A stretch of 64,000 nucleotides of DNA from Acanthochromis polyacanthus (Eukaryota; Chordata; Actinopteri; Pomacentridae), in NCBI RefSeq assembly GCF_021347895.1, contig NC_067116.1:38893677-38957676 (forward strand), given 5' to 3'. The translations under genes and the position numbers were made by a program. The notes below the pieces were generated by a model that had not been told where the DNA came from, searched no databases, and saw only the letters and a list, made by a program, of their open reading frames with translations. Every line of letters begins with the position of its first letter. The stretch's first letter is position 1. Below, one piece after another: positions 10,477 through 24,160 of the stretch.

Positions 10477-12288
10477 CAGCATGTGTGAGCAATACTCTCT
10501 GCTGCACTTAATTTACACTGATACAGTATGAAATATTTATCTGTAATCTGCCAGTAATCCTTTGCAGATTATTTTCCGCAGAACAAGAAAAGTCCTCCAC
10601 TGAACTGCAGTAATGAATTTGTATTTTTACTGCAGTTTCATCTATTTCAAGGACCCTCTTGAGATAAGTAGCACTAACCTGAAAAAGGGAAGGTCAGTGC
10701 AATCAAGATTATCATTTGATTCAAGAATATTCAAGAACAGCATATGTTAAATATTTATTTCAATGCAGTTAGTTCACACCGTTTTTCGTACCTGGAAGTA
10801 AAATCTGGCAGGACACTATAATACATCTTTTCTTAAAACAGATGTTTTGCTCCCACATGTATACACACAAAGCATCTGGAAACACACGTATTTAAAAAAA
10901 GAGAAAAAAAATATGCTTATTTCCCATGTTTGTGTATTTAGTTTTGTAACAGCGGATCAAGGAAGGCGCAGGAGGACTGATGCCACTGTTGTGGTTACGA
11001 TGCACAAACAAACAAATCTCCTCCTTTCTGCCCCATTAAAACCTGTTCTCCTCTCCTGTGCCCTATTATCGCCGATCCTCCTCTGTTCTTCTGTGTACCA
11101 TCAAAGATATTTCCCTGCAGTGCATAATAGACTAAATAACCATAAAAAAACACTTGTTAGCATGCTTCTTAGTATACTCTGACACTACCACAGCACACCA
11201 AAAAAGGATTCACCGCTGTGGAGGATAGGCTACAGAACTTTTCTGGCATCATGTGCTAGAATTTATATACACAACCAGGAGTATGGGCAGAAGGGAACAA
11301 GTGGACTCTGGAGGATTGCAGGAAAAAAGTCAGGCTTAACTATTGACTGAGGTGTGGTTTAACGCAGTGTCAAGTCTATTGACTAATTTTGAATGTAAAT
11401 CACGGTACAATTAATTTTACATGTGCCACTATCATATCAAGGCTTCATAGTGAGAATAAGATTCCCTCTGATCTCTGTTTCAGCTGCACTAGTTCACGCA
11501 GTACAATGGGGAAATATCTGTGAAGTTGAAGGGTATACGATGGGCACCATTAACAACAATAATGATAACAGGTCAGGCAGAAGGTAGACAGGAACTGTGA
11601 GATTTTGAAGCTTCTGGGTTCAGAAGTGCAAAGCTGTAGCAGTCCGAGCTAAATTTATAATTTTCCCCATCTGCCTGATGCATACTTATGCACATCATGC
11701 TTCAGTCTGACAACTGATTTGACAGAGGAACCACGCACGGAACATGATGTCCTGTAGGCTCACTAGTCCAGGCATAAATATTTATAGAGAAGCCAGGAGG
11801 CCAAGGAGAGTCATTATAACCTTATGTAGACCTAAGTGCAGCATCCTGGAGTCGAAAAACCGTATTCTTCACCATCACCACCACCACCATGGTAACTGCA
11901 GCAGGTGCCATTTGCAGTGTATAAAAAAGTAAAAAAAAAAAGGGACAATGAAAGAGGAGGAAATATCTTTGTAAAAAAAAAAGTGTAAAAACAACAGCTG
12001 AGGCTCAGGATGCCACTGAGGGCAGAGTGAGGCGCACTGGAAGAAAGACGGAGTGTGCGGGTGTGAGATGAAATGGTCGGGGGTGAGGGGGGTGAGTATA
12101 GATGATAATGAAGTATGAGTATATGGAGTTGGTCTGAGAGACAGAGCTGGATGTAGAAAGCAGCTTACTCACACTGGTGGTGAATCATTATGCCCCTGCC
12201 TGATAAGCTCTGACTCACTGAGAGAAGGGGAAAACAGAGGAGAACAAGCAGAAAGTGTAGGTGGAAAACGAGATGAATGTGTATGTGT

Positions 12289-12289
<1 letters not shown>
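10474..12289. other. Unique noncoding stretch
   Basis: AT-rich unique sequence with A-runs (10905-10914, 11931-11942, 11973-11981) and a short CAC/ACC repeat (about 11870-11890). The 111-codon plus frame 10847-11182 has no recognisable domain. No gene seen. Confidence 0.5.

Positions 12290-12374
<85 letters not shown>
12290..12374. repeat. (TG)n microsatellite, first of a pair
   Basis: 85 bp of uninterrupted TG. Confidence 0.98.
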
Positions 12375-12375
<1 letters not shown>

Positions 12376-12484
12376 TGCGCTCATGTGTTCACTGCATGTA
12401 ATTTGTTCTATATACATACATACATACTCTCTGCTAAGGTTGCAAGAACATGGACACATGTGAGGCTCTGCGGTGTGTATGTTG

Positions 12485-12485
<1 letters not shown>

Positions 12486-12575
<90 letters not shown>

Positions 12576-12580
12576 TGTGT
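12486..12580. repeat. (TG)n microsatellite, second of a pair
   Basis: About 95 bp of TG with one AT interruption near 12569. It lies 111 bp from the preceding TG tract in the same orientation. Confidence 0.98.
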
Positions 12581-12739
12581 TCATGTGTGTTTGCTGCAGT
12601 GGTGACAGTGAAGGTCAGCAGCGTGGGTGTGTCTCAGGCCTCCCAGCTGTGGCCCGGGGCTAAGGAGCCATCACTGTCACATCTCTGTCTCACTGCTGTG
12701 TGCTGCTGGCCCTGCAGCACAGCAGCACACAGTACTGAC

Positions 12740-12896
12740 TCACACACACGCACACACACATACATACACACACCCACAGGCCCTCTGGCTCAGACACACA
12801 GACACACATACACAAACACACTCACAGACACAACACATAAAACTAACCTCAGGATACATAAGCAGACAGAGACTCACACATAAATACACAGAGTGA
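12740..12896. repeat. Imperfect CA-rich repeat
   Basis: CACACA blocks interrupted by GA, TA and CC. The orientation is opposite to the two TG tracts just upstream, so a transcript through 12.29-12.90 kb could fold back. The plus frames 12473-12883 and 12627-12896 are repeat translations. Confidence 0.85.
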
Positions 12897-14054
12897 GATG
12901 TCATATGAGTATAGAGTGCGCATGCTCTATTTATATAGTAAATTCAATTCAGCTGCAGCATGTACAAGCACACATACACATGACTGAACTAGTTCCTTTA
13001 CATGCCTGAGATGGAGACGATAATGCATGTCCCCTCTCTAATATGTGAACCTGATGACCTTGTCCACACTCATTCAATCACCGTTGGATGGAGCACAATT
13101 AATCCAGCAGCCTGCTCCGTATAGTCTCTGCTGCATCGTCTCAGTCTCACTCTATGCTGTATTCAGCAAATATGTACAAAGAATCTTGCCTGGAAGTTTT
13201 GTGCTTCTACAAGCACAAAGTCAAGCAGAGTGAAGGTTTAGAGGTGAACACGACCTGCTCGACATGATACCTCAATCTTCAATTCTGTGTCGGTGCCGGT
13301 TTCACCACGGGTTCTTTATTTTCTTTATAGATTTTTAAAAGTAAAACTCTTCCATCTTTGGTGCTCCTCTAACATGTCAGTTCAAACAGATTACACAAAA
13401 AAGGAAACCTTGGATCCGCCTTGACTTGCAAATTTCTTTGCACTGGTTATAGATCTGATGTTCTACATGAAACAGCACATTGGCACTATCAGTGTAACAC
13501 AGTAAACTATGACTTATATATTAGACTGATATGGCAGTGAGAGTGAAATTCACGCAGCCAGTTAAGGTGACTACCTCTTTCATTAGTTTTCTCAGAGAAA
13601 TACAGCAGAGAGTTGGGTCCCTTCAAAAAAGAAATATATATGACCTCTGGCCAAACTGTCGCCCTGAAACAGGCTGATGCTACTGCACACAACTCGGCGT
13701 CTCTCTCTCCCCCAGCCATCCTCACACTGGCCTCTTTATGGCCCAATGCATGGCACATAAAAAGGAGAGCACATTGCACAATTACTGCCTAATTAACTGA
13801 CCAATATTTTATGCGGTCGGTGAGGCCACAGACAGACTGCAGATCATTTGCCAGGATTTTCGAGGATGTGTGTCTTACTGGAACGTTCTCAGGCTGATTT
13901 ACTGACCTCCACGGCTAATTTGCGTGTGCGTCTATGCGCGTGTGTTTGTCTACAAGTGAGGCTGTCAAAATAAAAAGGCACATATTGTATGTCTTTGGAA
14001 GGAGCAGGTTATTTGTTTGATTTGTCTGAGCTTTATTCCCCACACCGCTCCCCT
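12897..14054. other. Unique noncoding stretch
   Basis: No gene recognised. 13780-13920 is unique, moderately AT-rich and contains homeodomain-type TAATTA and CTAATT words, as enhancers often do. Conservation cannot be judged from one sequence. Confidence 0.4.
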
Positions 14055-14078
14055 TCCTCCTCCTCCTCCTCCTCCTCC
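14055..14078. repeat. (TCC)8 microsatellite
   Basis: Eight TCC units. Confidence 0.95.
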
Positions 14079-15755
<1,677 letters not shown>

Positions 15756-15784
15756 TTTATTTATTTATTTATTTATTTATTTAC
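15756..15784. repeat. (TTTA)n microsatellite
   Basis: About seven TTTA units. Confidence 0.95.
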
Positions 15785-17512
15785 TTAGTCAAGGGCTATT
15801 GTCTCTGAAACTTCCACCAAAACCCAAATCTCTCCCTGCTCCACACACACACATGCACATTTCACCAAAAAAAAAAAAAAACGACAGCAATTTTCAGCTT
15901 GTTTCTCTTTTCCGGCAGCAACATTCTGTTACATATCAATTTGGCTCTTGTGTACTCTGCTGCAATCATTCTTTGGTGCTAGTTTTTGGCAGTGAACATG
16001 GCAGCACAAACAGAGTGGTTTAGAACAGGCGGTCTAATGGAGGCTTGCAGCATTTTGTGGTTTGCAATCATTTGGCGGTAAAAGAAATACACAGTAGCAA
16101 ATGGGTAGCGCAGTCACCCATTAAGCCGGCCACCAGCACCTCGGTCTAATTGTGGTAATGAAGTCCAGGCTGACCCTATAATGCAGGAGGCCACGGATGC
16201 TGCCATTCTGATGCTTTTATAGGGCTGACCTGAGTTATGACCCTCTCTCTGATAGGCTGGCGGCGAGAGAGATGGGAGGCGGGTTGGGAGGGGGGAACAA
16301 GAGAAAATAAAAAGGCATGAGAGAGGACAAGAGAGAGCAATAGATGGCTAAAAAGTGAGGCGGTGACAGGCGGACAGAGGAAGGGGTTTCCTGTAAATCA
16401 TTTTAATGAAATGAGTCATTTACCTAAAGCACGGTGTAGCTCCAAGGGACTGTTATTGAAGACCTACCCTGGCCTGGCCCTACCCTTCAGCCTTCCCCTC
16501 CTGGCCCATTAGCCCTGAAGCTGGCCTTCCATCTCTCCCCCTCTCCACCTCCCCTCCATCTCTCTCTAACCTCTCTAGTGAGCAGGCCCAATCAGGAATC
16601 AATAGCCATGTCAGAGGGAACCCACGCTGCTTTGACACCAGTGGATACGACAAAAAAGTCTATTACACGGCAGTTATCTCCATTACTGCTGAGCAACTTG
16701 GGCTCCAAGAGGCACAGAATGGAGGACAGCAGCGGGTGAGGAGAGCCGTGAGGATGCTGGTGATGGTGACAGGTTGTGAAACTCGGAGCAACGTGTCTGA
16801 TTAACCTGCGTTTCTCCTTTGGGATCCAGTGTGTCTGCTGTGTGTCAGACAGAAGAAGAAACACAAAGACATACACGCTTCCAAAATGGAAAGACCGATG
16901 AAGAAACACAGCTCAATCACAGTTCCTGCATATAGGGTGCTCACCTTTACTCTGTCACAGTTGAGAATGGGATGAGCTATGTGTTTCCCCGACTTATAAA
17001 TTGACGACTTTCTTTAATTGACATTGTCCATAGAGAAAATTATTTGGTTTTTCTTTGAGAACCAAGGGAAACCAAAATAGCTCCTCCCACTTTGCAACTA
17101 TACCAGTGACATCACCTAAACGCCAAATTGGTTCTTTTATCAGTGCCAGAACGGGTCACAGTCGTATGAACCTTTTCTGATCTGTTGCTGTGAAAGTAAA
17201 ATCAATTATGAGCTTTTAGGTTATCATTTATTATTTATATGTTCATTTCATGTACATGTATGTGTGTTGTTGAGGAATTATTTCTGTTAGAGTAACATTC
17301 TGGGAGCTCAGCATAACTGAATTGCCAAAGGGTCAAGAGGTAAAGATTTGAGGCCAACCAGAGGAAATATGTTTATAATCCTAAAGAGGTTTTCAGTTTA
17401 GGAAAGAAGGACTCAGCGATTCTTACATGGTATGAAAACTGATAACAGCGTGCCATTTATATCTATATATATCGGCCAATGACAAGAAATTTCTGACTGT
17501 CTGTTTACTATA
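15785..17512. other. Unique noncoding stretch
   Basis: Includes an A-run near 15868-15881 and an enhancer-like unique block at about 16020-16450 (GGTCTAATTGTGGTAATG, ATTTTAATGAAATGAGTCAT). The 105-codon minus frame 16592-16909 has no known domain. No gene recognised. Confidence 0.4.
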
Positions 17513-17726
17513 AAAGATGTTGCATCTGTACTTTTCCTTCTAGATTACAGCCAGAAACTGTTATTCTCCATATTGTACACAATATTAAATATGCAAGTGA
17601 CCCAGTGATGTGCTTTGTGTTTCCTGAGTTCAATCATATTGCTAATTTCCATGACATTATCCACAAACCTGAAGTGTGGTTACACTTATCAATCATTAAC
17701 ATGGATCTAAAGAGATGCAACATCTT
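17513..17726. repeat. Perfect 15-bp inverted repeats flanking 184 bp
   Basis: AAAGATGTTGCATCT at 17513-17527 is exactly the reverse complement of 17712-17726, and weaker similarity continues inward. This could be a small miniature transposon or a coincidence. No target-site duplication is obvious and there is no internal frame. Confidence 0.5.
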
Positions 17727-19734
17727 TGTAATTATAAATGCTGTGAATCAATGCTGTGGCACATCTTGCCAAAGCAATTAGACAAACGTTAGCTTGTATA
17801 ACAGAATAGTCCGACTACTCCACACTATCATTTTACTATAGGAGCCAAAAAATTAAAAAAAAATGCTTCAGCTTGTTTCTATTTCTTTAAACCAAACGCG
17901 GTCATCTTGGGCAGAGTAAGAAAAGGATGCAAATTTGGTTTTCACTAAAAATACTGACAGGTGGAATTGTTTTGGAAGACGAACACTGAAAAACTAGCAT
18001 GGCTGCCTCATTGCACAGTCCAACTCTTTGGCAAAACGTGGAATTTTCTGAGTGGTAGGTTGCTGCCCGGAGGTTTTTGTTGTTGTTTTCTGCAGCGAAG
18101 AAAATGGTAAAACTCAGATAGCAGAAGAGAAGGACAAAGCGACCTGTAATGGCCTGCCAGTGGGCTGGCTTATACCCGACTAGGACCAACATAATTAATG
18201 AGTTTAGGTTTAACATCTGGGTTTGTAAAAGCATCCATCCATTCCAACCTTCTCCAAGCCAATTTTAACAGCACTACCATTAAACAAAGTTATTTACTTC
18301 CTTTGTACTACAGAACATATACCGGTACATATTTGCTTAGTTACACTCACTCCCCAACCACAAGAGGTCACTTTCCAGAAAAAAAAAACATAAGTACAGG
18401 CTGCTTTAGGCAAAACAATGTTGACACTTTTCTAGTGAGGACAGTTTCAATGTACATGGTGTATTAGTGCACTGTACAGAGGGAGACCTATGGGACAGGA
18501 ACCATAAAGCAATGTGACACTGTTCATTGGGCTTCACCTTGGCCCAGTAACCTTGATCAGTCAGGGCATCAGTCAACGTTTAATTGGTGAAATGTTATGT
18601 ACGGGACGTGGGTGGGGTGTCTATTCCCAGAGGGCGACACTCTTTACTCAGTGGGCTCCCTCTGCGCTGCTCCCCTCCTGCCTCTGGCTTGCTTTATGGC
18701 ACTCATTTGCCTGATTAGCTAAACAAATGCTGAATGCTCCCTCACTCACCTCTAACAAACACACATGCACGGACCTTCAGTCTCTCTTCACTACCTTGCG
18801 CGTCGAACATGCGCATGCAGACAACGCTCACGCTCCAATAGATATAATATTATTTCAGTGTGCAGCGCGTCACAATGACCAATGTGTATGCTGAAAATTA
18901 TCAGCTGTAAAAGTGCTCATAAATCATGGCAAGGTCTGAATCAGCAAACACTGGCATTAATCAGTGACTTTAGCACAGATACTGTACAATTAATGCAATC
19001 TATTTATCTTCATTTAATATGTGTGGGATGAGCATACTGTACAAGCTCGGCACTTTGTAATGTATGATAGGCCGAGAATGAAATAAAAAGAACCCGGTAA
19101 TATTTTCATCCAGGACTTTGTGTACGCAGCGAGCATGTGTAAGGTATGCAAATGAACGTTTAGACCCTCCCACTGTTGAAGAATCGTGGCATAGCATTTA
19201 TCTTAGTAAAATACAGCCTTTGATGCACAGAGCTTCAGTGGTAATGAAAGCAATAGGTCTCTGTGAGTGGAGATTGCTTTTCCAGAGCTTCATTTTACAG
19301 CCTTGTGTTGAATACACTCCTCTGGCAACTCCTCTTGAATGTTTCATCACAGACCAGATCCCAGGGGTTGGTACAACCCCCTCATCACGTACACACTCGC
19401 AACGAGGAACCTTCACATCATGCATGTGCAGGATATGAGAGTCAACTGGATGCCATTTCATCGGCTAGGAGAGCGATTTGATTGCATATCCAATGTAGGA
19501 GTATACGAACATGATAGAATGTCAAGACAGGCAGCTATAGTTGTAATAGTCATACTGGTGTGCGGGAATAGCTTTTAGAGGTGTCAAATTATCCCCTCTT
19601 ATCTACAGTGGGAAGCTTCAAAAACAGTTTTCAGGTGGCCAGACATACCTGGCAACATGTAATTGTAACATTTTAGCAGCAGTCCCTGTGCCATTGGTTT
19701 CACTATGCGTATGTAGCTCTGTGACTCATGAGTT
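17727..19734. other. Unique noncoding stretch
   Basis: No gene recognised. It contains an octamer ATGCAAAT (19146-19153), a small perfect hairpin GGGGTTG-GTA-CAACCCC (about 19363-19380) and AT-rich unique sequence at 18840-19040. Overlapping frames at 19118-19578 on both strands are short and unrelated to known families. Confidence 0.45.
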
Positions 19735-19970
19735 ACATGGTTTGGTGAGTTAGCATAGCACAGGATAGCCAAAACTAGCATGACATGAGGTGGCATGGAG
19801 TGGCATGATATAGAATGGCCTAGCATTGCATAAGATAAAGGCACAAAATTTGTAAGGGGTTCACCTTAGTAAGTGGTATGACATGACATATGTTGTGAAT
19901 TGGCATACATAAATTGAATTGAATTGGAAAAATGGATTAAATGAGCATAAAATAACATAGCGGCATAATT
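19735..19970. repeat. Degenerate minisatellite-like sequence
   Basis: Recurring words GGCATGR, AGCATGACATGA, TAGAATGGCCTAGCAT and GGCATA at intervals of roughly 10 bases suggest an old, decayed tandem array. The unit boundaries are not clean. Confidence 0.35.
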
Positions 19971-20027
19971 TCTTGTCAAAATCAGTTAACACTATATTGC
20001 ACTGTATATATAGATATATACAATATG

Positions 20028-20030
<3 letters not shown>

Positions 20031-20061
<31 letters not shown>
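20031..20061. repeat. (TA)n microsatellite
   Basis: About 15 TA units, preceded by imperfect TATATAG runs. Confidence 0.97.
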
Positions 20062-20072
<11 letters not shown>

Positions 20073-20945
20073 TATAAAATACAGTAAATCATATAATATA
20101 TCAACCATAATTATTCTATCCATTAAAAGCAGTCAAGAAGATGCCAGATGCTTATTGAGGGACTGTGATTGACGCATCTCAGTACAAAAACAGAGTGATT
20201 TTCTTCGACTCAGTAGTTCAACAGAACTGTACAGTACATCTGTCTCCCGGAACAGACAGACAAGACAAGAATGAAACGGAGCCAGTGGAGCCTGGTCTTT
20301 GAAGAATGTCGGGACTGTGTCTAGATTGAAACCACCTACCTGGGGAAAGCCTGTTTGTGTGTGTGTGTGTGCGTCAGTGTGTGTGCGTCACTGTTTCTTT
20401 GTGTCTATCTACTTGTGTGGACTTTATGAATTAGTGTCTGTGTGTGACTTGTCTTTATGCTTGCTTTGCATGAATTCCAGCGTAAAAGCATGAGTGCGTG
20501 GGTGTTTGAGGTGGGGGAATTTACGCTCATGAGCTGGAAGTATGTGCTGCCTCTGAACTATAGTCTTCAAAGCAATGTTTAGGCAATTGCTTTCATTGTG
20601 CTGAGCAGTGGGCAATGACTGTAACCCAGAGGTGTGCAAAAGGCTGTCCTTTACCAGCAAAAAGCCCTCATACACATGCATAGAAAGTATACAGACAAAG
20701 CAAGAATATGCGATAAAATACAGCAAATTATGCTGTTCAAACACATGGAAAATCCCACTGAATGTACATCCACTGAAGTCTCTGAAGTTCTCTTATAGTC
20801 TTGCCGAGCCATTTGAGCTGAAGAGGTCACATGGCAGTATAAAGACATGTATAGATTACTTTTTCTTTATGATTAAATTATTCTTCAACTTGAAAAACAC
20901 ATGCTATGAAATCATATGTGTCTATTAGATATCAGAGCATGTAAT
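20062..20945. other. Unique noncoding stretch with short GT tract
   Basis: Imperfect GT repeat at about 20355-20395; otherwise unique. Frames at 20424-20928 on both strands overlap and are unrecognisable. Confidence 0.45.
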
Positions 20946-21257
20946 AGGGCTGCAAATAGCAATCACATCCATTTGCTGAATATTATTTTTTCGATAAACT
21001 ACTAGTCGACTAGTTGTTTGGGCCATAAAACATCATCAAATGATGAAAAAAATACCCATCAGTGTTTCCCAAAGTCAAAGATGTTATCCTTAAATATATA
21101 TTTTTTGCCCAAAATCCAAGACATTCAGTTTGCTGTCATTAAAGAGTAAAGAAAAGAAGAAAAATCACATTTAAGAAGCATTTTAAAGAAGTATTTTGAC
21201 TTCAACCAGTAATTGATTAGCATATAATCCAACAGCTGACAAAAATCTGAAGCTCTC
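20946..21257. mobile_element. Miniature DNA transposon, hAT-like fish family, decayed
   Basis: It starts AGGGCTGCAAATAGCAATCA, with CGATAAACTACTAGTCGACTAG and GTTTGGGCCATAAAACATCA following. It then carries CATCAGTGTTTCCCAAAG, TCAGTTTGCTGTCATTAAAG and CACATTTAAGAAGCATTTTA. I recognise this order of phrases as a very common teleost repeat whose intact copies end in an inverted version of the start. Here the right end is eroded after TAATTGATTAG. No coding capacity. Confidence 0.72.
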
Positions 21258-21454
21258 GGGTAAAATAAAAAATGCACAATATGTTTTGGTTTGTGTCAAA
21301 AAGACCTAACGTTACATTATTTCACAGCACTGCATGTTCATCAATAGCAATTTTCTCTAAAAATGTGGAAAGAAGGCAGAAGGCAGTTGATAGTAAGGCA
21401 CATGACGGATTAAAATATCTGTAACATAGAACCTGCTTTGGACACTGCTGTCAT

Positions 21455-21505
21455 AGCTGGAATTGAACCGATCGCTCACAGGCCAAAGGCTGAGATCCAC
21501 AGCGC
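21455..21505 (-). repeat. Degenerate tRNA-like or SINE head fragment
   Basis: On the minus strand, GGTTCAATTCC (21469-21459) matches pol III box B at 10 of 11 positions. Upstream CTCAGCCTTTGGCC resembles an anticodon arm. A proper box A and acceptor stem are not visible, so this is not a functional tRNA gene; a tRNA pseudogene or SINE fragment is likelier. Confidence 0.35.
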
Positions 21506-24102
21506 AAACTCTTTCTGAACTGAAATCCCATTCTTAAATACATACAATGAAATTAAAATTGGTATGTTCCACTCTGTCTATGTGCAAATATGTTGGGGCC
21601 ATATTAAATGAGAATGAATAAAGGATAAAGAAAAAGGGTCCGTTGCTTCAAACATAAGCACACAATAAGGGCTAAAGCATTCAGCTTTTAATTAACATTA
21701 GCCATATCAGCTTGGACTAATTTGAAATTGTCTTTAGGACTTCAGAGAGAAAGAGTGAGAGGCAGAGACTTTAAACCATTAAGCTCAGCCGATAAACTAG
21801 TCATACCGGTGGAGTCACTATCTCTTGCTATAATTTGATCTCTTTCACTTTGTATTTTGCTTCTTTTTTAAGAAACACATGGTACTTTCCTTCCTTCCTT
21901 CCTCCCCCTTATCCTTTTGATCCAGCCTCCTTTTCTTTCCACACTTCTCTTCCTCCAAGCTTCATTTTCTTTTTTTTTTCCACCGCATTCTTTTTTTTCC
22001 TCCCATGTTCTTTATTTTTTCTTGCTCTCAGCTTTTCTTTCGCTTTTATCTGCACTTCATACAGAATAACTGCGCGGCTTGGTGAGTATAATGAGGCTGT
22101 TCCTCTACAACTTCAAACCTTCCCTTCACCCGTTTGCCAGGGTTCTAAAACAAACCCGGAACAAATATTTTGACATTCCGACACAAGGGAAGACGTGTGC
22201 AACGATTCCAAGTATTGTGATTCATCTTCTACAAAAACAAAAAAAAACGAATAGGGAGACAAACCTTTTAAAAATACTGTACAGTAAATGAGAAAGAGAG
22301 GCCAATCAAATGCTGATATCACTTATTTTCCCCCCTTTTTTAAAACTGTAGCAATGTCTTTGATCATGATATTAGCTGTCCACTGTGGGATAAGTAAGCA
22401 TGATATTGGGGCCTATTTAGAGTGAGAGTAATTAAAGCCAAGAGCAGGCTCTATATGTTATGCCGTAAACGATTTAGCAGGCCAGTGGTGAACCACATTG
22501 TCATGGATCACAGTAAATTGGCCTGGGCAGCCTATTGTGCAGATTCACAGTCACTGTGGCACGTTTATAATGGTAATTGCTACGAATGAAACGCCTATGG
22601 TAACGCATAGCATGCCACTCCACAATAAACTTGATTATTATGGTAATTATATAAGTATAAAACATTTAACATGAGTGCCCAGATTTATCATCACAATCGC
22701 TGTAAGTGCATTTACAGAGCTGGGAATTGGGACTCGGAGTATTCAAAGGCCAAACCATTGAGTTGATGGGAGTTAAGCAAAATTAGAAATCCATCTAGAG
22801 AGAAGGCAACTTTCTCACCATTGTGATCATAATCATTTTTCATGTCCTGCTATTGATTTAGGCGAGGATGCTCCGGCCGCTTTTTCCGCTCGCGAGGACA
22901 GCGAGGGAGAGGAGTGGTTTAAAGCAAGGATGAAAAGATAGGGGGGTGGTGAGATAAGGGGGCGGAGAAGGAGGGTCAGTGATGAGTCTTGAGCCGCCCT
23001 GAGCAGTAATGAGGAAGCAGTAAAAATGAGACGGCATTGTGTTGTACTTTAAGGTAGTTCATCTTTAAAATGAATAGTCCCTGAAGGGCCAGGTGGTTAA
23101 TGCCATTTATTAATAGACAGACAGGGCCAGCAGTTTGGGCTGTGGCCCTCTGAGAGCCCTTAGTTAGGATGGAGAGAGAGTGTGTGTGAGTGACTACGAT
23201 AAGAAGAAAGAGTTTGGTGTGTGAGCAAAAGAAGAACAGAAGGGATAGAGAGAAATCGTGCCAAGTTGTAGTATAAGAGGTGTTACGATGACAAATCTGG
23301 GCTGAAGAGTGATGAAATTTGAGGTATAACCATCTCTCTAATGGCAGGTAATCACCAGAGAGGCTCTATATCTCTTCTAGGCCAAGGTTACGGGTCACAG
23401 GTCAGGGTTAATTTGGAAAAACCTTCATGACTTGATCAATGACACAAACCATTAAATGATAAAGTTGGGATGATGTGAAAAATGAACACAGATTTTGACA
23501 CATATGTGCATCCATCGGTAAAAGTATATGCATGTGTTTGTTTGTGCATTATTAAAAGACCAGTATCTGTCCATCAGCCCTGCAACAAGGAGCGCAAAGC
23601 AGCGCAAGTCTGGTTCTGAGCCCACAGTGACCTGGCCTACTAATGAACCAACAGGCATTACCTCCCTGTTAGCCTGCTCAGTGCCCCACCATTTGTCATA
23701 AACCGGGGGGAGCTGTCACAGGAGGGCTGAGGACTGAGGAGAGGCAACCACACAACGGCAGCAGCAGCAGAAAAGCAGCACTGAGCCTTCGCACTGAGCT
23801 GTTTTCACCATGAGCGAGAGCATCTTTAGTTCCCTCCCAGAATGGCGCACAGCGACAGCTCTTGCCAAATAGCTTTCATTACACGGGAAGTATCAGTCTT
23901 GATAAAAGATCCAAACAAAGAACGAGAGGTGGATTTACTGTGCTACTCCACAAGGGCTCTGATAATATTGTTGGTGTCTGGAGTAAAATATCACCGCTGC
24001 CATTTGCACACATCTAAATCTCTGAGCGTAGATGGCGCCGCTGTGTAGCTAGCTATGGGCCATATTACTATTGATTGGTGGAATGATAAAACAATTTCTT
24101 AC
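21506..24102. other. Unique noncoding stretch
   Basis: Pyrimidine-rich at 21885-22060, including a short CTTC repeat at about 21889-21903. A unique, enhancer-like block lies at 22330-22760 with several GTAATT/TAATTA words. Purine-rich at 22905-22985. No gene recognised apart from exon-like candidates discussed in the findings. Confidence 0.45.
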
Positions 24103-24160
24103 CTGATGTTGGAGACGCACCAGAGGCGATGGCATAGGGGAGAAAAAAAAGAGAGAGAAT
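24103..24160 (-). other. Candidate recursive splice site or zero-length exon
   Basis: On the minus strand, a pyrimidine tract TTCTCTCTCTTTTTTTTCTC (about 24161-24140) is followed, with no intervening AG, by CAACATCAG joined directly to GTAAGAAAT. The first AG after the tract is thus immediately followed by a strong donor, the arrangement of a ratcheting splice site in long introns. The tract lies about 35 bases from the AG, longer than ideal. Confidence 0.15.
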
